From NCBI RefSeq assembly GCF_000716535.1, contig NZ_JNWV01000006.1, forward strand, positions 406,237 through 470,236: a stretch of DNA of 64,000 bases. The letters are read 5' to 3'. Shown in pieces: positions 16,654 to 24,771 of the stretch. The notes below the pieces were generated by a model. It did no database searches and was not told the origin of the DNA. It was given only the letters and a program-made list of their open reading frames with translations. Position 1 is the first letter of the stretch, and each line of letters begins with the position of its first letter. The translations under genes and the position numbers were made by a program. Origin of the DNA: Streptomyces flaveolus. GTDB lineage: Bacteria; Actinomycetota; Actinomycetes; Streptomycetales; Streptomycetaceae.

Positions 16654-16658
16654 GGTCC

Positions 16659-18443
16659 CTATCCTGCCTGGTCCTCCCCGTACAGGATCAGTGCGGTGTT
16701 CACCAGGCCGACGTGGCTGAACGCCTGCGGGAAGTTGCCGAGCTGGCAGCCGTCCACGGGGTCGTACTCCTCGGCCAGCAGGCCCACGTCGTTGGACAGG
16801 CCCACCAGCCGGTCGAACAGCTCCCGCGCCTCCTTGGTCCGGCCGGTCAGGTGCAGCGCGTCGGCCAGCCAGAACGAGCAGGCCAGGAAGGCGCCCTCGC
16901 CGCTCGGCAGGCCGTCGATCACCGAGTCGTCGGTGTCGTAGCGGCGCAGGAAGCCGTCGTGGGCGAGGTCGTCGCGGATCGCGTCGACCGTGCCGACCAC
17001 CCGCGGGTCGTCCGGCGGCAGGAACCCGACGCGCGGGATGAGCAGCAGGGAGGCGTCCAGCTCCCGGGAGCCGTAGTACTGGGTGAAGGTGTTGCGCTTC
17101 CGGTCGAAGCCCTTCTCGCAGACCTCCCGGTGCACCTCCTCGCGCAGTCCGCGCCAGCCCTCCAGGTCGCCCTGCAACTCCGGGTGCCGCTCCAGGGTCT
17201 TCACGGCCCGGTCGGCGGCCACCCACACCATCACCTTGGAGTGCACGAACTGGCGCCGGCCGCCGCGCACCTCCCACAGTCCCTCGTCGGGCTGCCGCCA
17301 CGCCGACTGCAGGAACGTCATCAGCGAGCGTTGCATGGCCCACATGTGCGGCTTCGTGGGCAGGCCCGAGGAACGGGCCAGCGACAGCGAGTCCATCACC
17401 TCGCCGTACACGTCCAGTTGGAGCTGGTCGACGGCGCCGTTGCCGATGCGTACGGGGGTGGAGCCGGCGAAGCCGGGCAGCCAGGGCAGCTCGATCTCCC
17501 GCAGCCGCCGCTCGCCCGCGACGCCGTACATGATCTGCAGGTCGGCCGGGTTGCCGGCGACCGCGCGCAGCAGCCAGTCGCGCCAGGCCTCGGCCTCCTC
17601 TTGGTAGCCCGCCGAGAGCAGCGCGCCGAGCGTGAGGGTGGAGTCGCGCAGCCAGCAGTACCGGTAGTCCCAGTTGCGCACGCCGCCCGGCTGTTCGGGC
17701 AGTGAGGTGGTCGCCGCGGCGACGATCCCGCCGGTCGGGGCGTAGGTGAGGGCCTTGAGGGTGATGAGGGAGCGGACGACCTCGTCCCGGTACGGGCCGT
17801 CGTACCGGCACCGGCGGGCCCAGCGCCGCCAGTCGGTGACGCTGCTCTCCAGCGCCTCGTACGGGTCGATGAGCGGCGGGCGTTTCTCGTGCGAGGGGTG
17901 CCAGGTGAGCACGAACGCGACCCGCTCGCCCTCCGCGACGGTGAACTCCGAGTGGGTGCCGTAGTCCTCGCCCCAGGTGTGCACGGCCGGCTCGGCGCGC
18001 AGCCAGACGGAGTCCGGACCGGCGATGGCGACCCGGTGGCCGTCCGAGCGGCGCACCCACGGCGTGATCGAGCCGTAGTCGAAGCGCAGGCGCAGCGCGC
18101 TGCGGACGGTGACCCGGCCGCTGACGCCCTCCACGATCCGGACGAGGTCGGGGGCGCGCTCACGCTGCGGCATCAGGTCGGTGACGCGCACCACGCCGTC
18201 GGCGGTCTCCCACTCGGTGTCGAGCACGAGGGTGTCGGTCCGGTAGGCGCGGCGGGTGCAGACGTCCGCCCCCGTGGGCGCGATCCGCCAGTGGCCGTGG
18301 TCCTCGTCGCCCAGCAGCCGGGCGAAGCAGGAGCCGGAGTCGAAGCGCGGCAGGCACAGCCAGTCGATCGAGCCGTCCTTGCCGACCAGGGCCGCGGTCT
18401 GCTCGTCGCCGATGAGGGCGTAGTCCTCGATGCGCGCGTTCAC
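16659..18443 (-). CDS. Glycoside hydrolase family 15 (glucoamylase/trehalase-like)
   Basis: 594 aa cytoplasmic enzyme. The N-terminal beta-sandwich starts IEDYALIGDEQTAALVG and contains SIDWLCLPRFDSGSCFARLLG. The (alpha/alpha)6 barrel follows, with RNWDYRYCWLRDSTLTLGAL, the signature of the GH15 glucoamylase-like/trehalase subgroup, and a C-terminal EGAFLACSFWLADALHLTGR with the catalytic-type Glu. Actinobacterial members include trehalases; alpha-glucan or trehalose hydrolysis is likely. The GTG at 18443 has GGGAAA nine nt upstream; a TTG further up is weaker. Followed by an SDR in the same unit. Confidence 0.9.
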   Translation of the reverse strand: MNARIEDYALIGDEQTAALVGKDGSIDWLCLPRFDSGSCFARLLGDEDHGHWRIAPTGADVCTRRAYRTDTLVLDTEWETADGVVRVTDLMPQRERAPDLVRIVEGVSGRVTVRSALRLRFDYGSITPWVRRSDGHRVAIAGPDSVWLRAEPAVHTWGEDYGTHSEFTVAEGERVAFVLTWHPSHEKRPPLIDPYEALESSVTDWRRWARRCRYDGPYRDEVVRSLITLKALTYAPTGGIVAAATTSLPEQPGGVRNWDYRYCWLRDSTLTLGALLSAGYQEEAEAWRDWLLRAVAGNPADLQIMYGVAGERRLREIELPWLPGFAGSTPVRIGNGAVDQLQLDVYGEVMDSLSLARSSGLPTKPHMWAMQRSLMTFLQSAWRQPDEGLWEVRGGRRQFVHSKVMVWVAADRAVKTLERHPELQGDLEGWRGLREEVHREVCEKGFDRKRNTFTQYYGSRELDASLLLIPRVGFLPPDDPRVVGTVDAIRDDLAHDGFLRRYDTDDSVIDGLPSGEGAFLACSFWLADALHLTGRTKEARELFDRLVGLSNDVGLLAEEYDPVDGCQLGNFPQAFSHVGLVNTALILYGEDQAG

Positions 18444-18535
18444 GGGATGCGGTTTCCCGGGGAACCAGGGGGCCAATCAGGTGGTGCGCCGGGGGAGTGA
18501 CGTTTCCGCGGGGAATCCCGTGGCCCAGGGAGCAC

Positions 18536-18730
18536 ACGGCGACCGGTGCGCCGGGAGGTCCGCTCGGGAGGGCCGCTGATATCGCGGCGGATCCTGGGAG
18601 GCGCTGTCCGCTCACACCGTGACCGGTGCGCCGGGAGGCGTTGCCCGCTCACGCGGTGGCGCAGCGCGGGGGAGCCTGCCCACACCGGGGCGGAGCGCCG
18701 GGAAGCGCGGCCCGCTCACACCGTGACCGG
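18536..18730. repeat. Degenerate direct repeats including SURF1 gene end
   Basis: The gap between the GH15 start and SURF1 stop repeats the 3' end of the SURF1 gene. CCGCTCACACCGTGACCGG occurs at about 18611-18629 and 18712-18730; the latter copy contains the SURF1 stop codon. GACCGGTGCGCCGGGAGG occurs at about 18541 and 18623. No coding capacity is evident. The pattern suggests local tandem duplication. The rest of this 272-bp gap shows nothing recognisable. Confidence 0.6.
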
Positions 18731-19513
18731 CTCGGTCTCCTCCGGCTGCCGCTGCGCCGCGGCCTCCTCCCGGTCGCGGATCTCCCGCCGGACCAGGAAC
18801 CACCAGCCGACCGGAACGCCCGCCGCGAACAGCCACCACTGGATCATGTACGCGTAGTTCAGCGGGGCGTCCTCGCTGCCCGGGTCGGAGATCTGCTCCG
18901 GGGATCCGCCCTTGGGCTCGGGCGCGGTCTGCTGGATGTAGCCGCCGAGCACCCGCGCGCCGAGCCGCCGGGCCTGCTCCGCGCTGTTGATCAGCATGAT
19001 CTGCCGGTCGGGGAGGCCCTCGACGTTCTTGATGCCGCTCGCCGAGGTCGTCTCGTCGGCCATCAGCCGCCCGGTGATGGTGGTCCGGCCGGCCGGCGGG
19101 GCGGGGATCTTCGGGAAGGCGGTCTGCACGCCGTTCGCCGGGATCCAGCCGCGGTTGACGAGCAGCACCTTGCCGTCGTCGAGGACGAACGGGGTGAGGA
19201 CGTGGAAGCCGACCTCGCCGTCGGAGTTCGTCCGGCGCCGGACCACGACCTCCTTCGCGGTCTCGAAGGTGCCGGTCGCGGTGACCGTGCGGTACTTGTC
19301 GGCGCGGGTCACGGCGTGCCCGGGGGAGGTCAGCCGCTCGACCGGGACCGGCTCGGCGTGCAGCGCGGCGGAGACCAGGTCGTTGCGGGCGGTGCGCTCC
19401 TCGTAGCGGTGCTGCTGCCAGAAGCCCAGCCTTATCATCGTCGGGATCAACGCGATCGCGACGAGGGTGAGGATCACCCACTGGCGGGACAACAGGAAGC
19501 GGTAGCGGTGCAC
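18716..19513 (-). CDS. SURF1 family cytochrome oxidase biogenesis protein
   Basis: 265 aa from the GTG at 19513. Two membrane helices bracket an extracytoplasmic domain: FLLSRQWVILTLVAIALIPT at the N-terminus, with the family signature LGFWQQHRYEER just after, and MIQWWLFAAGVPVGWWFLV near the C-terminus preceded by LNYAYMIQW (SURF1 box). VNRGWIPA and TGRLMADE lie in between. SURF1 proteins help heme insertion into aa3 oxidase. The product ends in the Glu/Pro-rich tail EETEPVTV. Confidence 0.92.
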   Translation of the reverse strand: MHRYRFLLSRQWVILTLVAIALIPTMIRLGFWQQHRYEERTARNDLVSAALHAEPVPVERLTSPGHAVTRADKYRTVTATGTFETAKEVVVRRRTNSDGEVGFHVLTPFVLDDGKVLLVNRGWIPANGVQTAFPKIPAPPAGRTTITGRLMADETTSASGIKNVEGLPDRQIMLINSAEQARRLGARVLGGYIQQTAPEPKGGSPEQISDPGSEDAPLNYAYMIQWWLFAAGVPVGWWFLVRREIRDREEAAAQRQPEETEPVTV

Positions 19514-19562
19514 CCCACGACGGTACCTCCGGGCCGTGGGGCGCATTCAGGCGGGTACCGGG

Positions 19563-19796
19563 TCAGACCCGGTCGACGATTCCGGTCCTCCCCTCCTGGC
19601 GGGCGCAGTGCGCGCCGCAGTACCAGTGGCCCTCCACCTCCACGCCCTGGCCGATGATCTGCACCCGGCAGTGCTCGCAGATCGGTGCCATGCGGTGGAT
19701 CGCACAGGAGAAGCAGTCGAAGACGTGCACCGAGCCCTGCGCGTGCACCTCGAAGGTCATTCCGTAGTCGTTGCCGCACACTTCGCATGTCGCCAT
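19563..19796 (-). CDS. Cys-rich zinc-ribbon/LIM-like small protein
   Basis: 77 aa with regularly spaced metal ligands: CEVC at the N-terminus, CFSC about residue 29, H at 33, CEHC about 40, then HWYCGAHC near 57-64. This makes at least two treble-clef or LIM-like zinc sites. No membrane segment. Separated from SURF1 by 49 nt and likely co-transcribed. Conserved in Streptomyces by impression; function unknown, possibly protein-protein docking or metal handling. Confidence 0.85.
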   Translation of the reverse strand: MATCEVCGNDYGMTFEVHAQGSVHVFDCFSCAIHRMAPICEHCRVQIIGQGVEVEGHWYCGAHCARQEGRTGIVDRV

Positions 19797-19896
19797 GCGC
19801 CACAGGGTGAGCCGTCGCCGATCCCCCCGGCGAGCGGGCGCCGGGTGAGTCGTGGGGCAATCACCCGATCGTACGACGACACGACACGGGGTGCGC

Positions 19897-20880
19897 CTAC
19901 TCGTCGGCGGGCTCCACATCCCTCAGAAGCTGCCCGAACGCGGCCTCGTCCACGACGGGCGTGCCGTACTGCCGGGCCTTCACCGTCTTCGACGTGCCCG
20001 AGTCGGGGTCGTTGGTCACCAGCAGGCTGGTCAGCCGCGAGATGCTGGTCGCGATGTGCAGCCCGGCCTCCACGGCCCGGTCCTCCAACAGCTCCCGCTC
20101 CGTCGAGGTGTCGCCGGAGAAGGCCACCCGCATGCCCTGTTTGAGACGTTTGCCGTCTTCGTAGCGCCCTGGGTTGGGATAGGGGCAAGCGGGCCTTTTG
20201 CGGGAGGGGCGCCAACCGCCGCTCCGGTAGCCGCCGTAGCCACCCGACGCCTGCCGGGGCACGGGCCGGTCCGACCACTCCGTCAGCGGCCGGCACTCCA
20301 GCAGCGGCAGCCGCACGCCGCCCGCCGCCGCGGCCCGCAGGCTGGGCCGGAACGCCTCCGCCAGCACGCGCGCGTCGTCCAGCGCGTGGTGCGCCCGCTG
20401 CTGCACCACCCCGAAGTGAGCCGCCAGCGACTCCAGCTTGTGGTTGGGCAGCGGCAGCGCCAGCTCCTTCGACAGCGCGATGGTGCACAGCCGCTGCCGC
20501 ACCGGCGCCTCGCGCCGCACGCGCGCGTACTCCCGCGCGATCATCTGCCAGTCGAAGACGGCGTTGTGCGCGACGAGCACCCGCCCGTCCAGCCGGGCGG
20601 CGAACTCCTCGGCGATGTCCGCGAACAGCGGCGCGCCGGCCAGCGTCTCGCTCGTCAGACCGTGTATCCACACCGGCCCCGGATCCCTCTCCGGGTTGAC
20701 CAGCGTGTACCAGTGGTCCTCGACCTCGCCGCGCGCGTCCAGCCGGTAGACGGCCGCGGAGATGATCCGGTCGTCCCGGGCCAGGCCGGTGGTCTCCACG
20801 TCAACGACCGCGTATCCCTGCGGATAGGCGGCCGGCCACTGGGTGGGGGAGGACACTGCGGTCGCACGGTCTTCGAGCAT
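19897..20880 (-). CDS. DnaQ-like 3'-5' exonuclease with C-terminal BRCT-like domain
   Basis: 327 aa. DEDDh exonuclease at about residues 15-180: Exo I YAVVDVETTGL, Exo II VLVAHNAVFDWQMIA, Exo III HHALDDARVLAEAF, so all catalytic acids and the His are present. A Gly/Tyr/Arg-rich linker (SGGYGGYRSGGWRPSRKRPA) joins a C-terminal segment (about 240-325), GMRVAFSGDTSTERELLEDRAVEAG through LVTNDPDSGTSKTVKARQYG, which looks like a BRCT domain as in DNA ligase. The start ATG at 20880 is chosen by the domain boundary. A repair or DNA-end processing role is inferred. Confidence 0.85.
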   Translation of the reverse strand: MLEDRATAVSSPTQWPAAYPQGYAVVDVETTGLARDDRIISAAVYRLDARGEVEDHWYTLVNPERDPGPVWIHGLTSETLAGAPLFADIAEEFAARLDGRVLVAHNAVFDWQMIAREYARVRREAPVRQRLCTIALSKELALPLPNHKLESLAAHFGVVQQRAHHALDDARVLAEAFRPSLRAAAAGGVRLPLLECRPLTEWSDRPVPRQASGGYGGYRSGGWRPSRKRPACPYPNPGRYEDGKRLKQGMRVAFSGDTSTERELLEDRAVEAGLHIATSISRLTSLLVTNDPDSGTSKTVKARQYGTPVVDEAAFGQLLRDVEPADE

Positions 20881-21012
20881 GGTCACTGAGGATACGGGCC
20901 ACGACTGACAGCGCGGTCCCTCAGGTCCCGTTCGTACGCCCCGCGCTCGCCCTTCTGCTCGGCCACCGCACACACATGCCCGAGAGCGGCGAGCTCGGCG
21001 CTCCTACGACGT

Positions 21013-23619
21013 TCACCCCAGCGCCGCCACCAGGTCCCCGGCCGTCAGCGGCGCGAGTCCGCAGCCGTCGGCCGGACCGGGCAGCAGCCGGTACACCTCC
21101 CCGGTCGCGCCCTCCGGCGCCACCCCGCCGTGCACCAGGGCCAGCAACACGCGCTTCTCCGCCGCCGCTTCACCCGCACGGGCGTCGGCGTCCGCGGCGC
21201 TCCCGGCCGGCTCCCGCCGCTCCGGCGCCTCAAGGGCCCGTATCCGGGCGGCGAACGCGCTGTCCGCCTCCCCGTCCCGGCGCAGGTACCGCCACAGCTC
21301 GTCCACGGTTTTGGCGGCGGGCGCGCGCCGGACGACCAGCACCTCGTCGCTCCGCGCCGCCGCGTGCCACACCGCGAGCTCCCACAGCGTCGTACGGCCG
21401 TGCGCGAAGTACCGGAACAGGTCCCGGGCGATCCCGCCCAGGTCCCCCTTGTGCCGGTGCACGTCGTGATAGCCCTCGGCGGACGGCAGATGCAGGTCCG
21501 TCCACAGGAACGTGCGCCGGCGCAGGTCGACCAGCATCGGCACATGGATGCGCGAGTCGCCCTCCAGGTCGTAGCGCTGCCGTACCGCGCGCGGGTGGTA
21601 CCCGGCGCCGCGCGCCCCCTCCGCCGCCGACGGCAGGGCCATGAAACCGGCGAAGGCGTCGAGCAGTTCCTCGAACGGGATGTCGTTGAAGCTGAAGACG
21701 ACCGGCACCGCGTAGCGCACGCCCCGCCCGCCGAGCGCGCCGAGGTCCAGGTCGACGTACTCGGTGGCGCCGTCCGGAGCCGGAGCCGACGTCAGATCGC
21801 CGGAGTGGACGGCCCACCGGTCGCCGTACACGAGGTTCGTGTAGTCGCACAGACCGGCGAACTCCCAGTCCTCGTCGTACAGCGCCACCGACAGGTCCAG
21901 GTCCACCCGGGTCCTCTCGGGCTCCGTCCAGTGCAGGAACAGGCGCAGCACCTCACCGGCGGGCAGCGGCTGGGTGCTGCCGCGCGGCACCGACACCAGG
22001 GCCTTGGCGGCGGCCCGCTCGGCGGACGGCACCGCGAGCCCCGCGAGCGCCGAGTCCAGCACCGCCAGGTCGAACCGGGACCCGCCCGCCAGGCGGCGCA
22101 GCGCCTCCCCCTCCAGCAGCGCGCACACGCGCGTGGTGACCGCCTCGGCGAGCGGCGCGCGCGTGTCGTCGGCCGTGTACGCGTGCGTGACCTGCCCGCG
22201 CGGGAAGAACACCCGCCGCTCGCCCGGGAGGTGACGGACGCGCAGCCGGCCCAGCGCGGCCAGCAGCGGGCCGGGACCGGCCCCGGGCAGTGCCCGCCGG
22301 AGCACCTCGGCGAACTCCTCGGGCAGAACGTCGAGTTCGCGCAGCCGCAGCAGATGGTCCAGCCGGCGCAGCAGTTCGCCCGGCCGCTGTCCCAGGAGGG
22401 CGAGCGCGGCGCCGGTGTCCCGCCCGGCCAGCGCCTGTTCCGCACGCGCGCGCCAGGTGGCCGCCCGGATCCGGCCGTCCGCGACCCGGACGGCCTCCGG
22501 GTGGGCGGCGGCCGTGCGCAGCAGGGCCTCGCCCAGGGCGCTGCCGGGCACGACCGACGTGTCGCGCAGCACGGCGAAGGCGAGCGCGGCCCTGGGATGG
22601 CGGGCGTGGTGCTCGAAGGGGTGCAGGGTCTCGGCGGCCCGCTTCCACGGACCCGGGTGCCGAAGGACGTCCTCCACCAGCGAGGGCACGGCGAAGGAGT
22701 CGAGCAGGCCGAGCAGCCGGCGGCGCAGCGCGCGGGGCAGGGAGCGCAGGCGGGGCGGCGCCATGAGGTCCGCCGCGCCGCCGGACCACACGCACAGCAG
22801 GCGCAGCACGTCCGTCGTGGTCGTCAGGTGGGTGCCGAGCAGCTCGGTGGCCGCCACGCGCGTGTGCCGGTCGCGCAGCAGGGTGCCGAGCACGAGCGCC
22901 TTCGTCTCCCGGACGGGGATGTCCGCCGGGAACCAGCCGAGGTCCACCGGGGCGTGCGCCAGCAGCACCGTCAGGTCGGCGCGGTCCTGCGCGGGCAGGG
23001 GAGTGCGCCGGGCCAGCAGCGTGCGCAGCGCGTGGACCGTGTCCGCGCGGGCGTCCGTGCCGAGCGCGAGCAGCTTCAGCGGGCCGGCCGGCACCTCCCG
23101 TGGGCGGCGCGGCTCGCCCGGCACCAGGAACGGGTCGGCGGGGTCGATCCGGCGGCGGCACAGCGGGCAGCCGGTGTAGTCCGCGCCGTCCCAGCACGCG
23201 CGGCACACCAGATGCGCGCACGGCGCCACCGGGTGCACGCTGCCCACCGTGCCGCACAGCACGCACGGCTGGGCGGGCCACTGGAGCAGCAGGGCGAAGA
23301 CCCGGTCGACGTACAGCCCGAACGTGTCGTCCGGCACGGAGACGGGGAAGGAGCGGAACAGCGGCATATGGGTGCGGTCCGCGCCCAGTTCGGCGTCCAG
23401 GTGCCTGATCAGCCGCCGACCGGCGTCCGCGAGCCCGGCGGGGCCGAGCCAGGCGAGGGCCGCGCGAAGCCGTGCCGTCGGCGCGAAGCCCCGGTCGAGC
23501 AGCTCGCCCTCCAGGGCGATGAGACCTTCCGCCGTCGACGGGTCGCCCGGGCGTGGTCCGGCCTGGTCGACGTAGACGGTACGGAGACGGCGGAGCAGCA
23601 CGGACGCCAGTTCGGACAA
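21013..23619 (-). CDS. Large RING-finger protein of MXAN_6230/SCO0854 type
   Basis: 868 aa from a TTG start with GGGGGA six nt upstream. Residues 119-154 are a perfect C3HC4 RING: C119, C122, C134, H136, C139, C142, C151, C154 (CVLCGTV, APCAHLVCRAC, CPLC). The middle (about 180-560) is Leu/Arg-rich, helical and unclassified. About 568-660 resembles a TerD domain (RVDLDLSVALYDEDW, WAVHSGDLTSAPA, EYVDLDLGALGG, FSFNDIPFEELLDAFAGF). Bacterial RING proteins of this kind are a sparse actinobacterial/myxobacterial family. An E3-like or stress-complex scaffold role is speculation; no ubiquitin-like gene is adjacent. Confidence 0.85.
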   Translation of the reverse strand: MSELASVLLRRLRTVYVDQAGPRPGDPSTAEGLIALEGELLDRGFAPTARLRAALAWLGPAGLADAGRRLIRHLDAELGADRTHMPLFRSFPVSVPDDTFGLYVDRVFALLLQWPAQPCVLCGTVGSVHPVAPCAHLVCRACWDGADYTGCPLCRRRIDPADPFLVPGEPRRPREVPAGPLKLLALGTDARADTVHALRTLLARRTPLPAQDRADLTVLLAHAPVDLGWFPADIPVRETKALVLGTLLRDRHTRVAATELLGTHLTTTTDVLRLLCVWSGGAADLMAPPRLRSLPRALRRRLLGLLDSFAVPSLVEDVLRHPGPWKRAAETLHPFEHHARHPRAALAFAVLRDTSVVPGSALGEALLRTAAAHPEAVRVADGRIRAATWRARAEQALAGRDTGAALALLGQRPGELLRRLDHLLRLRELDVLPEEFAEVLRRALPGAGPGPLLAALGRLRVRHLPGERRVFFPRGQVTHAYTADDTRAPLAEAVTTRVCALLEGEALRRLAGGSRFDLAVLDSALAGLAVPSAERAAAKALVSVPRGSTQPLPAGEVLRLFLHWTEPERTRVDLDLSVALYDEDWEFAGLCDYTNLVYGDRWAVHSGDLTSAPAPDGATEYVDLDLGALGGRGVRYAVPVVFSFNDIPFEELLDAFAGFMALPSAAEGARGAGYHPRAVRQRYDLEGDSRIHVPMLVDLRRRTFLWTDLHLPSAEGYHDVHRHKGDLGGIARDLFRYFAHGRTTLWELAVWHAAARSDEVLVVRRAPAAKTVDELWRYLRRDGEADSAFAARIRALEAPERREPAGSAADADARAGEAAAEKRVLLALVHGGVAPEGATGEVYRLLPGPADGCGLAPLTAGDLVAALG

Positions 23620-23866
23620 GCGGAATCCCCCGGTGCGGAAACGAAGACGAGGCGGGGGCGGAGAGTGGGCGCGCTGCGGATTCCAAGGGTGGGAAGAGAA
23701 GGAAGCACGCCGGCGGAGCCGCCCCCGCGATCAGGAACAGTAGGCGTACGGCAGTTCGGGCGCCAGCGAATTTCCGCGCGGCACCGGCGGCCGACGCGAG
23801 CGGCCGCCGCCCGCGCGCGGGGCGTCGGTGGGGCGGCCCCGACCCCGGGATGCGATCCTCGCTGCT

Positions 23867-24577
23867 GTGACGGAACCCACCCATGACGAGCCCCACGGCG
23901 GCACGCTCGGTGCCCGGTTGAACTGGCTCCGGGCGGCCGTGCTCGGCGCGAACGACGGCATCGTGTCCACCGCGGGGCTTGTCGTCGGCGTGGCCGGCGC
24001 GACCGAGAGCCGCAGCGCCCTGCTCACCGCCGGACTGGCCGGCCTGCTCGCCGGCTCGATGTCCATGGCGGCCGGCGAGTACGTCTCCGTCTCCACCCAG
24101 CGCGACTCCGAGATGGCCGCGCTGGCCGTGGAGAAACGGGAGCTGCGCGAGCAGCCGGAGGCCGAACTGCGGGAGCTGACCGAGCTGCTGGAGCAGCGCG
24201 GTCTGTCCCGCGAGGTGGCCCGCGAGGCCGCGGAACAGCTCACCGCGCGGGACGCGCTGAGGGCCCACGCGCGCGTGGAGCTGGGCATCGACCCGGACGA
24301 GCTGACCAACCCCTGGCACGCGGCCTGGGCGAGCTTCCTGTCGTTCACCGTGGGAGCGCTGCTGCCCCTGCTGGCCATCGTCCTGCCACCGGCCGGCTGG
24401 CGGCTCGCCGTCACCGTCGTCTCGGTCCTGGCCGCCCTGACCCTCACCGGCTGGAGCAGCGCCCGCCTCGGCGCGGCGGCCCCGAAACGCGCGGTCCTGC
24501 GCAACGTGGCGGGCGGGGCCCTGGCGATGGCGGTGACGTACGCGGCGGGGAGCCTGCTGGGGGCGGCGGGGGTCTGA
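23867..24577 (+). CDS. VIT1/CCC1 family iron/manganese transporter
   Basis: 236 aa from the GTG at 23867. Membrane protein with the family N-terminus LNWLRAAVLGANDGIVSTAGLVVGVAGAT and the helix-2 motif LAGSMSMAAGEYVSVSTQRDSE, which carries the metal-translocating Met/Glu residues. A charged cytoplasmic helical hairpin follows (EKRELREQPEAELRELTELL), then three C-terminal helices. Members move Fe2+ or Mn2+ across membranes; the direction in bacteria is thought to be efflux. Divergent from the RING-protein gene. Confidence 0.9.
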   Translation: MTEPTHDEPHGGTLGARLNWLRAAVLGANDGIVSTAGLVVGVAGATESRSALLTAGLAGLLAGSMSMAAGEYVSVSTQRDSEMAALAVEKRELREQPEAELRELTELLEQRGLSREVAREAAEQLTARDALRAHARVELGIDPDELTNPWHAAWASFLSFTVGALLPLLAIVLPPAGWRLAVTVVSVLAALTLTGWSSARLGAAAPKRAVLRNVAGGALAMAVTYAAGSLLGAAGV

Positions 24578-24659
24578 CCGGACGGATCACCCCTGGCCGT
24601 GCGCCCGGCGGCGGCCCCGGCGTACGGTGAGGTGGGCCCGGCACCCCGGGCGCCCGGTC

Positions 24660-24700
24660 ACCGTACGACACCGCACGAGCCTGTACGACACCGTACGGCC
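24660..24700 (+). repeat. Short direct repeats around TACGACACCG
   Basis: GTACGACACCG occurs at about 24663 and 24682, followed by related words (GAGACCGCACGACCCCG, AAGACCCCGCACGAG) up to the alcohol dehydrogenase ribosome site. Probably simple-sequence drift, or sites for a regulator. Confidence 0.4.
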
Positions 24701-24771
24701 CGTGTCCCCTCGCACCACCCTGCGCGAGACCGCACGACCCCGTAAGACCCCGCACGAGAAGGATCCCCGCC

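Noticed and set aside
21130..23886. 918-aa open frame on the plus strand opposite the RING-finger gene
   Set aside because: Antisense shadow caused by high GC; the peptide is His/Gln/Arg/Gly-rich with no domain, while the minus frame has clear motifs and normal codon bias.
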